64,000 nt of DNA, taken from the NCBI GenBank assembly GCA_966250325.1, contig CBINGY010000004.1:62001-126000 (forward strand). Reading direction: 5' to 3'. The translations under genes were made by a program, and so were the position numbers. Positions 56,428 to 63,600 of this stretch are shown one piece after another; position 1 is the stretch's first letter, and every line of letters starts with the position of its first letter. The notes under the pieces were generated by a model. That model saw nothing but the letters and a program-made list of their open reading frames with translations, had not been told where the DNA came from and searched no databases. Origin of the DNA: Jiulongibacter sp966250325. GTDB lineage: Bacteria > Bacteroidota > Bacteroidia > Cytophagales > Spirosomataceae.

Positions 56428-57132
56428 TTGAAAAATTCAAAAAGTCTTTACCTGATACCTACTCCCTTGGCCGAGGATACCGTTCACCGGGTGCTGCCCG
56501 CAGAGACCATCGAACGGATCACAGATCTCAGGGTATTTTTTGTGGAGAATGTGAAAAGTGCAAGACGTTTTATTTCTTCCTTAAAGAAGGGTGTGGTTAT
56601 CGATGAACTTACTTTTATTCTTCTTGATAAGCGGAGCACTTTTGAAAGTATCTTTCAGTATCTTACAGAGGTCAATGAAAATGTAGGCGTGCTCTCAGAG
56701 GCAGGATGCCCCGGCGTGGCAGACCCGGGTGCGATTGCCGCAGATGCTGCCCATCAACTCGGTTGGAATGTGGTTCCCCTTGTAGGCCCATCATCTATTC
56801 TTCTTGCACTCATGGCATCCGGTTTTAACGGGCAAAGCTTCGTTTTTCACGGTTATCTACCTATTGATAGGAAGGAACGAAATAAGAAAATTAAAGAACT
56901 CGAGCGGGCAGCAGTTTTGCGGAGGCAGACTCAGATTTTTATGGAGACTCCTTACAGAAACCTTCAAATGTTTGAAAGCTTGCTTCAGACCTGTCATCCT
57001 GACACCCGCTTAAGCATTTCTGCCGACCTCACCTCCAGTCAGGATTTTTCTCAAACGCGAAGTATTTCATCGTGGTCAAAAATGAAGCTTCCTGATATTC
57101 ATAAAAAACCTGCAATTTTTATTCTGGGCTAA
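56428..57132 (+). CDS. RsmI-like SAM-dependent (tetrapyrrole methylase fold) methyltransferase
   Basis: A 234-residue tetrapyrrole-methylase-fold enzyme. Markers are LYLIPTPLAEDT at the start, GVLSEAGCPGVADPG (about 91-105, the loop of RsmI-type enzymes) and LVGPSSILLALMASGF. It probably methylates a ribose of rRNA, but this is inferred from the fold. Translation appears to start at TTG (56428): no in-frame ATG precedes the conserved N-terminus. It is 30 nt downstream of rodA. The final CTAA contains the stop codons of this gene and the opposite-strand aat. Confidence 0.87.
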   Translation: MKNSKSLYLIPTPLAEDTVHRVLPAETIERITDLRVFFVENVKSARRFISSLKKGVVIDELTFILLDKRSTFESIFQYLTEVNENVGVLSEAGCPGVADPGAIAADAAHQLGWNVVPLVGPSSILLALMASGFNGQSFVFHGYLPIDRKERNKKIKELERAAVLRRQTQIFMETPYRNLQMFESLLQTCHPDTRLSISADLTSSQDFSQTRSISSWSKMKLPDIHKKPAIFILG

Positions 57133-57716
57133 AGGTAGAAGCTGCATTTAATCTGAAGGGCTTCAAAAAGTAGCTCTTCGTACCGATTTCTGGAAATTTC
57201 CATAGCCCCATAGCGAGCCACATTGTCATTGATAAATTGAGTATCTAACAGAAGGTAGCCATTCTTTCTTAAGATGCCAATAAGGTAGTGAAAAGCTACT
57301 TTGGATGCATTTGATACAAGATGAAACATGGACTCGCCGAAAAACGCTCCGCCCAATGCTACTCCGTACAAACCTCCCACCAACTTGCCGTCCTGATACG
57401 TTTCTACAGAATGAGCCAGTCCCAAATGATGAAGTTCGGTGTAAACCTGAACGAGCTCTTCTGAAATCCAGGTGGCATCGCCCTCAAAACGAGGGGTAGC
57501 ACATTTTCGCATGACTTCCTCAAAATTACGGTCAACCAGTATTTCAAAACGTTTCTGATTAATTGTGGAACGCAAGGATTTTGAGGGCTTATATGACCCG
57601 AAAGGGATGATTGCACGAGGATCTGGGGCATACCAATGAATGGTTCCATCCTCCTCCGCCATTGGGAATATGCCGTTTGAGTAGGCGTAAATAAGATCTG
57701 TTACCGTCAACGACAT
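57129..57716 (-). CDS. aat: Leucyl/phenylalanyl-tRNA-protein transferase
   Basis: A 195-residue Aat protein, marking proteins for N-end-rule degradation by adding Leu or Phe to N-terminal Arg or Lys. Signatures are YSNGIFPMAEEDG and WYAPDPRAIIPFG near the start, and GGLYGVALGGAFFGESMF in the middle. Length is in the family range. The gene is 1 nt downstream of pyrR on the same strand, and its stop overlaps the gene on the other strand. Confidence 0.94.
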   Translation of the reverse strand: MSLTVTDLIYAYSNGIFPMAEEDGTIHWYAPDPRAIIPFGSYKPSKSLRSTINQKRFEILVDRNFEEVMRKCATPRFEGDATWISEELVQVYTELHHLGLAHSVETYQDGKLVGGLYGVALGGAFFGESMFHLVSNASKVAFHYLIGILRKNGYLLLDTQFINDNVARYGAMEISRNRYEELLFEALQIKCSFYL

Positions 57717-57717
57717 C

Positions 57718-58257
57718 TTAACCGATCAACGAAATTCTATCTTCTTTAAGTTTTTGCTCGGTCCACTCCACCAATACTTTTTGGTTTTCCGTAGTGTTAA
57801 CTCTTTTACCTGTATAATCTGGCTGAATCGGAAGGTTACGGTTATAGCTGCGGTCAATCAGTGTGAGCAGCTCAATTTTATTCGGACGCCCAAAGGCTTG
57901 AAGGGCATCAATTGCCGCACGCACCATTCGTCCTGTAGCCAGCACATCATCTATCAGAATAACATCTCTGTTTTCTATGACGAAATTGATATCCGTACTA
58001 TTTGGAGTAAGTATTGAATCCCGTCTTCTGAAGTCGTCCCTGTAAAAAGTAGCGTCCAGTTTTCCGTAGGTAATTTTATGACCTAGGGTGTCTTCCAAAA
58101 GTTTTACGATCCGATCTCCCAGGAATACTCCCCGAGGTTGCAATCCTATTAGTAGGGTATTTTCCAGGTTGCCATGATTCTCGATAATTTCCTGAGTGAG
58201 CCTCTGAAGAATTACATCGAGAAGCTGCCCGTTGACAATGATTCTTTTCTTACTCAT
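57718..58257 (-). CDS. pyrR: Bifunctional pyr operon regulator / uracil phosphoribosyltransferase PyrR
   Basis: A 179-residue PRTase-fold protein. The PRPP motif VILIDDVLATGRMVRAAI lies at about 98-115; IELLTLIDRSYNRNLPIQPDY and the RVNTTENQKV end are PyrR signatures. It binds pyr mRNA in some bacteria and makes UMP from uracil; which role applies here is unknown, as no pyr gene or attenuator is seen. Followed by aat. A TACTTTTG -7 element is 22 nt before its start. Confidence 0.94.
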   Translation of the reverse strand: MSKKRIIVNGQLLDVILQRLTQEIIENHGNLENTLLIGLQPRGVFLGDRIVKLLEDTLGHKITYGKLDATFYRDDFRRRDSILTPNSTDINFVIENRDVILIDDVLATGRMVRAAIDALQAFGRPNKIELLTLIDRSYNRNLPIQPDYTGKRVNTTENQKVLVEWTEQKLKEDRISLIG

Positions 58258-58278
58258 GAATGCTTAATTGACCGGTAG

Positions 58279-58286
58279 CAAAAGTA
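58279..58286 (-). promoter_or_regulatory. -7 element of the pyrR-aat operon
   Basis: TACTTTTG on the minus strand fits TANNTTTG, 21 nt before the pyrR start. It is one of two outward elements in the pyrR/pth intergenic space. Confidence 0.5.
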
Positions 58287-58356
58287 CTACTTCCATTCAG
58301 ATAGTCTAATTAATCCCTCTTTTAAAGTGTTTACTCATCTTTTCTGTCGCACTTTC

Positions 58357-58364
58357 TATCTTTG
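58357..58364 (+). promoter_or_regulatory. -7 element of pth
   Basis: TATCTTTG fits TANNTTTG, 20 nt before the chosen start codon. Confidence 0.5.
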
Positions 58365-58383
58365 ACACATTAAGTAAATGTTC

Positions 58384-58944
58384 ATGAAATATTTAGTTGT
58401 GGGGCTGGGAAATATCGGACCTCAATACGCCTTTACCAGACATAATGCGGGGTTTATGGTTCTTGATCGTATAGCCTCACAGGAAAAGCTTACTTTTCAA
58501 CAAGACAAGCTGGCCACATATGCCCTCTGGAGAACGAAGGGCAGGCAAATACATCTGATAAAGCCTACTACCTACATGAATCTTTCGGGTAAGGCGATGG
58601 CTTACTGGATGAAGAAGCTGGATGTGCCTGTTGAAAATACCCTTGTTCTTGTTGATGACCTGGCATTGCCATTAGGAAAGTTACGACTCAAACCCAAGGG
58701 GTCTTCCGCAGGCCATAATGGTCTGAAAGATATTGAAGGTGTTTTGGGTAGTCAGGCATATCCCAGATTGAAAATTGGAATTGGGGATTCATTTCCCAAA
58801 GGCGGGCAGGTTGACTATGTCCTGGGAAATTTCAGTGAGGGTGAATTTGCCATACTTCTGGAAAAATTGGATAAGGCCAAAATCATGATTTCTGATTTTT
58901 GTACTTTAGGAATAGAGCGATGTATGAACTTGCATAATGAATAA
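58384..58944 (+). CDS. pth: Peptidyl-tRNA hydrolase
   Basis: A 186-residue hydrolase that frees peptides from drop-off peptidyl-tRNAs. MKYLVVGLGNIGPQYAFTRHNAGF at the start includes the catalytic-histidine motif, and later come KPTTYMNLSG and SSAGHNGLKDI, all standard. The start at 58384 matches the usual N-terminus; ATG at 58378 would add two residues. It has its own -7 element, TATCTTTG, 20 nt upstream. Confidence 0.95.
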   Translation: MKYLVVGLGNIGPQYAFTRHNAGFMVLDRIASQEKLTFQQDKLATYALWRTKGRQIHLIKPTTYMNLSGKAMAYWMKKLDVPVENTLVLVDDLALPLGKLRLKPKGSSAGHNGLKDIEGVLGSQAYPRLKIGIGDSFPKGGQVDYVLGNFSEGEFAILLEKLDKAKIMISDFCTLGIERCMNLHNE

Positions 58945-59121
58945 TTGTACTTTTTTAAGAATATTTGCATTTTGCCTGAATTAAATACTTTATATAGTAA
59001 ATATTTTTATTAACAGAATAAAATATTTGTTTTTGTTAAATATATAAAATTCAAATTTCAAAAATGGGTCTATTTTGATTTTTTAACAAAATATTATTCT
59101 GTCAATCATCTATTGTTGGAT
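58945..59121. other. AT-rich intergenic region
   Basis: Very AT-rich sequence between pth and the promoter of the secreted protein gene. No ORF, RNA gene or strong hairpin is visible; the adjoining promoter is listed separately. Confidence 0.55.
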
Positions 59122-59152
59122 TTGCATGTCTTTAAATAATCAGCCAATTTTG
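59122..59152 (+). promoter_or_regulatory. Promoter of the small secreted protein gene
   Basis: TTG (59122-59124) and CAATTTTG (59145-59152) with a 20-nt spacer. One base differs from the TANNTTTG consensus. It is 35 nt before the ATG. Confidence 0.5.
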
Positions 59153-59186
59153 TAGCGTAATCAAACAAAGGGAAATTAACAAATCC

Positions 59187-59657
59187 ATGAAAAAGATGAA
59201 CAAGTTATTTAACATCGCAATTGTATTTTCAGTAGTTGTCTTGGGAGTAGGACACGCTGTAGCATCAGACTCGGTAAAAGTTGGTTCAGGAATATATTTG
59301 TCTCAGGGCACAGATTCAAACTTCAAAGTTTATATGAATCAGAATGCCAGAAGATTTATCAAGAAAAACAACGAGGACTGGGATAAGTTCAACGAGGTAG
59401 TACGACTCTACAATACGTCTAAAGGGAAGTTTCAAAAACTTTCTGAAACAGAGAAGGCAGATTTCTTTAGTTCAGTGGCTACTATAAAAGGTAAGCTGGC
59501 TAAAATGAATAACAAAGAAGCTCAGACTTGGTTGAAGAGAGTGGATGTTACAGAAAAGGTTTTCGCCTTCATCTGGAACAACAAAATTGAGTACAGAGCT
59601 ATTGACGAATTATATGAGCTTCCTGCAATAGCCTCTGAGCCAGCATTAGGAAGATAA
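59187..59657 (+). CDS. Small secreted protein, uncharacterised
   Basis: A 156-residue protein with a signal peptide (MKKMNKLFNIAIVFSVVVLG, cleaved around AVA, residue 26). The mature part is alpha-helical and lysine-rich, with no cysteine and no domain I recognise. It stands alone: a Bacteroidetes-type promoter precedes it and a strong terminator follows within 75 nt. Upstream is a stretch of about 200 nt that is very AT-rich. Function unknown; possibly an abundant periplasmic or envelope protein. Confidence 0.72.
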   Translation: MKKMNKLFNIAIVFSVVVLGVGHAVASDSVKVGSGIYLSQGTDSNFKVYMNQNARRFIKKNNEDWDKFNEVVRLYNTSKGKFQKLSETEKADFFSSVATIKGKLAKMNNKEAQTWLKRVDVTEKVFAFIWNNKIEYRAIDELYELPAIASEPALGR

Positions 59658-59667
59658 TTGAAAAGAT

Positions 59668-59787
59668 ATTTCATAGTTTAATAGGTTAGGGTTGAATAGA
59701 TTGAAAGGCCTTCCGCCATGCGGGAGGTCTTTTTTTATTTCATAGTTTAATAGGTTGGGCGGGACGCGAAGTCTTGAATAGATTGAA
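59668..59787. repeat. Direct repeats flanking a terminator
   Basis: ATTTCATAGTTTAATAGGTT occurs at 59668-59687 and again at 59737-59756. The following TTGAATAGATTGAA occurs at 59692-59705 and 59774-59787. The terminator at 59707 sits between the copies. Confidence 0.75.
59707..59737 (+). terminator. Intrinsic terminator after the secreted protein gene
   Basis: A 10-bp stem (GGCCTTCCGC with GCGGGAGGTC, two G-T pairs), a 3-nt loop and a run of T, 50 nt past the stop codon. It lies between two copies of a 20-nt direct repeat. Confidence 0.85.
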
Positions 59788-59896
59788 CTTATTAACAAAC
59801 ACTCATTTCCGGTTTTATCATTTGGTCCATATTAGCTGAAAGTCAGCGGGTAGCAAATAAGGCTAAAAAAAATACACAAAATCTTATTCCGGGATA

Positions 59897-59926
59897 TTGA
59901 CAATAAAAAATATACGGCTATCTTTG
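59897..59926 (+). promoter_or_regulatory. Promoter of tRNA-Asp
   Basis: TTG at 59897-59899 and TATCTTTG at 59919-59926 with a 19-nt spacer, an exact fit to the Bacteroidetes TTG/TANNTTTG consensus. It lies 39 nt before the mature tRNA. Confidence 0.8.
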
Positions 59927-59965
59927 CACCCACATTTGACAGACGTCCCAAGTCAAAGTCAAAAT

Positions 59966-60039
59966 GGTCCGGTAGTTCAGCTGGTTAGAATACCTGCCTG
60001 TCACGCAGGGGGTCGCGGGTTCGAGTCCCGTCCGGACCG
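59966..60039 (+). tRNA. tRNA-Asp (GTC)
   Basis: A complete cloverleaf of 74 nt. Acceptor arms GGTCCGG/CCGGACC with discriminator G, D-arm GTTC/GAAT, anticodon arm CCTGC-CTGTCAC-GCAGG with anticodon GTC at 60000-60002, and T-arm GCGGG-TTCGAGT-CCCGT. CCA is not encoded. It is preceded by a near-consensus promoter and followed by a terminator. A second partial copy lies 396 bp downstream. Confidence 0.97.
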
Positions 60040-60136
60040 CAAAAAGCACTCTGAGAGGGGTGCTTTTTTTCATAAAGCACATGGCTACTTCTATTATATT
60101 CTACGTTTACATTTTGATGAATGAAGCGGGAAAGTA
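60016..60136 (+). repeat. 121-bp direct repeat, left copy
   Basis: Covers the T-arm and acceptor of tRNA-Asp, its terminator and the first 18 codons of the GIY-YIG gene. The right copy is 60412-60532, with a single base difference (60128 against 60524). Just upstream a further 16-nt match, 59988-60003 and 60376-60391, carries the tRNA D-arm end and anticodon-loop sequence. Confidence 0.95.
60041..60070 (+). terminator. tRNA-Asp terminator
   Basis: AAAAAGCACTC pairs with GGGTGCTTTTT (one G-T pair) around a 6-nt loop, followed by T. It ends 10 nt before the GIY-YIG start codon. Confidence 0.85.
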
Positions 60137-60377
60137 CTATAAAGGATTTACAACACACCCTATGCGGAGGCTGGAAGAACATAATTCGGGTCTGAGCCGC
60201 TTTACTTCGGACAAAGGCCCCTGGGAGATGGTCTATCTGGAAGTAGTACCCACCAAGAGAATAGCCTTAAATCGGGAGAAAAATTTGAAGAAAGCCACCA
60301 AGGAAAGGATTCAGTGGTTAATTTCATCCGAGAAAAATCTGTTGCAATCTGCAGATGCCGACTTAAGTAAATTTTGA
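60081..60377 (+). CDS. GIY-YIG nuclease-family protein (YhbQ/UPF0213-like)
   Basis: A 98-residue single-domain GIY-YIG nuclease. The GIY-type strand is FYVYILM (about residues 7-13) and the YIG-type strand YYKGFT (about 19-24). Then come MRRLEEHN, FTSDKGPWEMVYLE and ALNREKNLKK, the usual order with the catalytic Arg and Glu. The start is the ATG at 60081, 10 nt past the tRNA-Asp terminator; the frame from 60060 begins inside the terminator. The stop TGA (60375-60377) overlaps the first bases of the second tRNA copy. Probably a DNA endonuclease; see the tandem repeat entries. Confidence 0.9.
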   Translation: MATSIIFYVYILMNEAGKYYKGFTTHPMRRLEEHNSGLSRFTSDKGPWEMVYLEVVPTKRIALNREKNLKKATKERIQWLISSEKNLLQSADADLSKF

Positions 60378-60435
60378 ATACCTGCCTGTCATCCTCACGA
60401 GACCGTGAGGACGGGTTCGAGTCCCGTCCGGACCG
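60376..60435 (+). pseudogene. Partial tRNA-Asp copy with altered anticodon arm
   Basis: The sequence matches tRNA-Asp from the D-arm end through anticodon position 37 (60376-60391) and again through the T-arm and acceptor end (60412-60435). Between them, the 3' anticodon stem and variable loop are replaced by a 20-nt perfect hairpin, TCCTCACG-AGAC-CGTGAGGA. No 5' acceptor strand or D-stem start exists, so it cannot fold into a normal tRNA. Confidence 0.9.
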
Positions 60436-60532
60436 CAAAAAGCACTCTGAGAGGGGTGCTTTTTTTCATAAAGCACATGGCTACTTCTATTATATTCTAC
60501 GTTTACATTTTGATGAATGAAGCAGGAAAGTA
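60412..60532 (+). repeat. 121-bp direct repeat, right copy
   Basis: Identical to 60016-60136 except for one base. It contains the partial tRNA 3' end, a copy of the terminator (60437-60466) and the start of a truncated GIY-YIG gene. Confidence 0.95.
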
Positions 60533-60533
60533 G
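60477..60533 (+). pseudogene. Truncated GIY-YIG gene copy
   Basis: An 18-codon remnant (MATSIIFYVYILMNEAGK, then TAG) identical in protein sequence to the start of the intact gene at 60081. Sequence identity stops abruptly at the stop codon. Confidence 0.85.
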
Positions 60534-60716
60534 ATCAAGTCAAAAAGTTGTGGAGGGGTGAGTAAATTATGTACCTCCAATTCACAAAAAAGAGGTGCCT
60601 GAAAGAGACACCCCCGGTTTTTATGGCTATAAAAGATTGTTTTACAAACTTATGTCTCTTCCGAATTAACTGAAACAAGGGAATTACGGAAATGACAACG
60701 TATTTCTACCTGTTTT

Positions 60717-61979
60717 TTAAGAGTGTTCCAGGTAGTCAAGATCTTTTCCGTGGGTTTCAGGGATAGTTAAAGTGCTCAGAAAACCGAGTGTATATGCCAC
60801 TATACCAGTAATGGCCCCGGCCAGAATTACACCCGTGATGGGTTTAAAGAAGGAAAAAATCAGAATCATTCCCGGCACGGCACCCCTAACCATATTCGGT
60901 ACAGTAGTTGCCGCAGTGGCCCGCAGGTTTGTGCCAAACTGTTCGGCTCCTACCGTAACAAACATGGCCCAATAGCCTGTTCCTAAGCCAAGCCAGCAAC
61001 AAATAGCGTACATGCCCGCGGCAGATTCAATACCTGCAAACAGAAAAATAACTACCCCAACCAGCGAGAATAGCATCATCCAGAATATCGCTTTTTTACG
61101 GGAATGAAACGCATGGCTTATGAAGCCGCTAAGAAAATCTCCTGCAGAGATCCCGATATACGCCCACATCACGGCATCACCGGGATTAACTGGTTCCTGA
61201 ATGCCTAATGCTTCCCCGAATTCGTTGATGAAATAGGCCAGTATTCCGATACAAAACCAGGTAGGCAGGCCAATTCCTATGCATTTGATGTATTTGACAA
61301 AACGCTCCCAATTGGTGAAAAATGATAGGAAACTGCCTTTTTTAATTGATTTGTCATGCGTAATGTTTTTATACATGCCGCTTTCAATTACCCCTACACG
61401 AAGTAGTAAGAGAGCGAAACCCATGGCTCCACCGATAAAATAAGCGACCGTCCAGTCACCTGAAAGTCTAACAGTAAAGTTACCCACTACCGCTCCCATA
61501 AGTCCGATACCCGCAACAAGTGATGTGCCAATAGCCCTCAGGTTTTTGGGTAAGGTTTCTGAAACCAGGGTAATTCCTGCTCCAAGCTCTCCGGCCAAAC
61601 CTATTCCTGCAATAAATCTAAGCCACTTGTAGGCTTCAGTTTGATCCATAAAGTGGATATTGGGGACAAGGCCACATGCGATGTTTGCCAGTGAATAGGT
61701 GATTATAGATCCAAAAAGCACAGATAATCGTCCTTTTTTATCACCCAATACTCCCCATAAAATACCACCCAGTAATAATCCTATCATTTGATAATTGAGG
61801 ATGGATTTACCTACTGTGCTCACTTCCTGTTCGCTCAGTCCCAGACTTTGCAGGCTGGGCACACGTACTATGCCGAATAGCTGCATATCATAAATATCCA
61901 CGAAATAGCCAAGTGCAGCCACAATGACAGGAAGACTGAGCAGTTTTTTCCAGTCTTCAGAGGAAAGTTTGGTTGACAT
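60717..61979 (-). CDS. MFS transporter
   Basis: A 420-residue permease with about twelve membrane helices. The loop between helices 2 and 3 has GVLGDKKGRLSVL, the MFS signature, and GLAGELGAGITLVSETLP is in the helix 4-5 region; relatives are metabolite:proton symporters. Substrate unknown. It starts 51 nt from the end of upp. No terminator or regulator is evident. Confidence 0.9.
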   Translation of the reverse strand: MSTKLSSEDWKKLLSLPVIVAALGYFVDIYDMQLFGIVRVPSLQSLGLSEQEVSTVGKSILNYQMIGLLLGGILWGVLGDKKGRLSVLFGSIITYSLANIACGLVPNIHFMDQTEAYKWLRFIAGIGLAGELGAGITLVSETLPKNLRAIGTSLVAGIGLMGAVVGNFTVRLSGDWTVAYFIGGAMGFALLLLRVGVIESGMYKNITHDKSIKKGSFLSFFTNWERFVKYIKCIGIGLPTWFCIGILAYFINEFGEALGIQEPVNPGDAVMWAYIGISAGDFLSGFISHAFHSRKKAIFWMMLFSLVGVVIFLFAGIESAAGMYAICCWLGLGTGYWAMFVTVGAEQFGTNLRATAATTVPNMVRGAVPGMILIFSFFKPITGVILAGAITGIVAYTLGFLSTLTIPETHGKDLDYLEHS

Positions 61980-62029
61980 AAGGTAAGGGTGAGAGGGGTT
62001 TATTTCGAGGTAAAAATAATCAAATTGGC

Positions 62030-62674
62030 TTAAGTTTTATCACCAAAGGAAAGGTCTCCGGCATCTCCTAAACCCGGAACTATATACGACTTACTGTTAA
62101 GTTCACTATCCAGATCTCCAAGATACAATCTGCACTCTGGCATACGTGCCTGAATGAATCTTGCACCTCTTAAAGACGCAATAGCCGCCACCACATAGGT
62201 ACGCTTCGGAATACCATACCTCATCATGGCATGATAGGCCTTTTCTATTGATTTTCCGGTGGCAATCATCGGATCACAGATGATGAGAGTTCGGCCCTGT
62301 ATATCAGGACTCGTGATGTAATCCATTTCAATATCAAATTCTTCTTTGGCATCATGGGTACCCCGGTAGGCTCCAATGAAGGCTCCATCGGCCTGATCAA
62401 AATAATTCAGTAATCCCTGGTGAAGTGGTAAGCCGGCCCTTAGAATGGTACAGATTACCGGATTTTCTACCATGAGCTTTGTTTCTTTCTGGCCCAGAGG
62501 TGTCGTGATTTCTGAAGTGGAAAACACCATGTTCTTGGAAATCTCGTAGGCCAGTATTTCCCCGATTCGCTCCATGTTTCTTCTGAACTTCGGGCGGTCT
62601 TTTTGCATCACTTCATCCCGAATTTCTGCAAGAAAGTGATTCGCGATACTACTGGTTTCGGTAAGTATATACAT
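62030..62674 (-). CDS. upp: Uracil phosphoribosyltransferase
   Basis: A 214-residue PRTase that salvages uracil to UMP. The PRPP motif TLIICDPMIATGKSIEKA is at about 130-147; the C-terminal GLGDAGDLSFGDKT is characteristic of Upp. It is a separate protein from PyrR (57718), which can share this activity. The gene stands alone with about 270 nt of upstream sequence. Confidence 0.93.
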   Translation of the reverse strand: MYILTETSSIANHFLAEIRDEVMQKDRPKFRRNMERIGEILAYEISKNMVFSTSEITTPLGQKETKLMVENPVICTILRAGLPLHQGLLNYFDQADGAFIGAYRGTHDAKEEFDIEMDYITSPDIQGRTLIICDPMIATGKSIEKAYHAMMRYGIPKRTYVVAAIASLRGARFIQARMPECRLYLGDLDSELNSKSYIVPGLGDAGDLSFGDKT

Positions 62675-62942
62675 GAAAGTGAGTTCTTTTCAGGGCTCAA
62701 TTTACATGAATGAGACTTCGAATAAAAGTGGAGTGCGTTTAAGTTTTGCAATGCAACAAAAGCCAGTAGATATCTCTCACCACCACTGATAAATTATGAT
62801 CGTCAATAAACTTAGCACTCGCCAGATCTACATCACTCAAGTATCCCTAAATCAGGCTCATTTACCCTTCAAAACAGGATATTTCCGCAATAAATATGTT
62901 GAAGGTGAGCTCCTGCAAGGTAGATAAAAATGGTTATTCCAC

Positions 62943-63590
62943 TTAATTCAGATCGAATTTCAGACTCCATGCCAGTCTCCATTGATTGGCTTTGCTGGTA
63001 TTGAGGCGGTCATCGGTTTGAATGCCAAGGTCCAGTTTGCTCCATTTGGTCAATTTGGTTTCCAGACCGGCTTTGTACCTTACCTGGTCAAACGAGTCGC
63101 CAAGTTTGTAAAACAAATCTGCAGAGATATAGGGCTCAAATCTACTTTTCGTATTGAAACTGAATTCCAGTTTATTACGCAGGTAGTCGGCGTCTAACTC
63201 CAGTCCATCGGGGTCATCTTTAAACTGCTGCTGGTACCTGAAACGATACCCTATTTTCAGCGGATTGAGAACCTTGGTTTTGTATTTCAATTCTCCATAA
63301 AACCGGTGATATTTTTCCAGGGCCGAAGTTTCCTGATCGGGCTCACCAATAAAGCGATACCAGGCAGAAACAGCGAAACCATAGGGATGATCATAGGTGA
63401 GTCCGGCTTCGCCAATGAAGGCTTTCACTGGCTCTCCAATTTCATTGACCCGTGCCTGAATATTGCCCTCCAGATCCAGCTTATTGGTCACTTTGTATTT
63501 GGCTTCTATTTTATTCCAAACCCCCAGCTGTGCTTTTAGGGTATTTCCGCTGAGTAGCAGAGCAATAATTATTACACTTATTTTTTTCAT
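62943..63590 (-). CDS. DUF2490 protein, exported
   Basis: A 215-residue protein with signal peptide MKKISVIIIALLLSGNTLKAQ, then aromatic alternating strands (GVWNKIEAKYKVTNKLDLEG, and so on) of an outer membrane beta barrel of DUF2490 type. Its function is unknown. The start is 10 nt after the stop of the DUF4956 gene, so the two are one transcription unit. The start at 63590 (a longer frame reaches 63635) puts the signal peptide first. Confidence 0.87.
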   Translation of the reverse strand: MKKISVIIIALLLSGNTLKAQLGVWNKIEAKYKVTNKLDLEGNIQARVNEIGEPVKAFIGEAGLTYDHPYGFAVSAWYRFIGEPDQETSALEKYHRFYGELKYKTKVLNPLKIGYRFRYQQQFKDDPDGLELDADYLRNKLEFSFNTKSRFEPYISADLFYKLGDSFDQVRYKAGLETKLTKWSKLDLGIQTDDRLNTSKANQWRLAWSLKFDLN

Positions 63591-63600
63591 GAGTTGGGTT

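Noticed and set aside
59897..60124. A plus-strand reading frame across tRNA-Asp
   Set aside because: Its translation (VRIPACHAGGRGFESRP) is the well-known artefact of reading a tRNA as protein; the cloverleaf is complete.
59985..60182. A minus-strand reading frame across tRNA-Asp and the GIY-YIG start
   Set aside because: Contains the GPDGTRTRDPLRDRQ artefact of antisense tRNA; no support as a gene.
60202..60438. A minus-strand reading frame through the GIY-YIG gene and the second tRNA copy
   Set aside because: Antisense to a well-supported nuclease gene and ends in the antisense tRNA artefact.
57718..62674. pyrR and upp as a duplicated uracil phosphoribosyltransferase
   Set aside because: They are different subfamilies (PyrR and Upp) with distinct C-termini; having both is normal.
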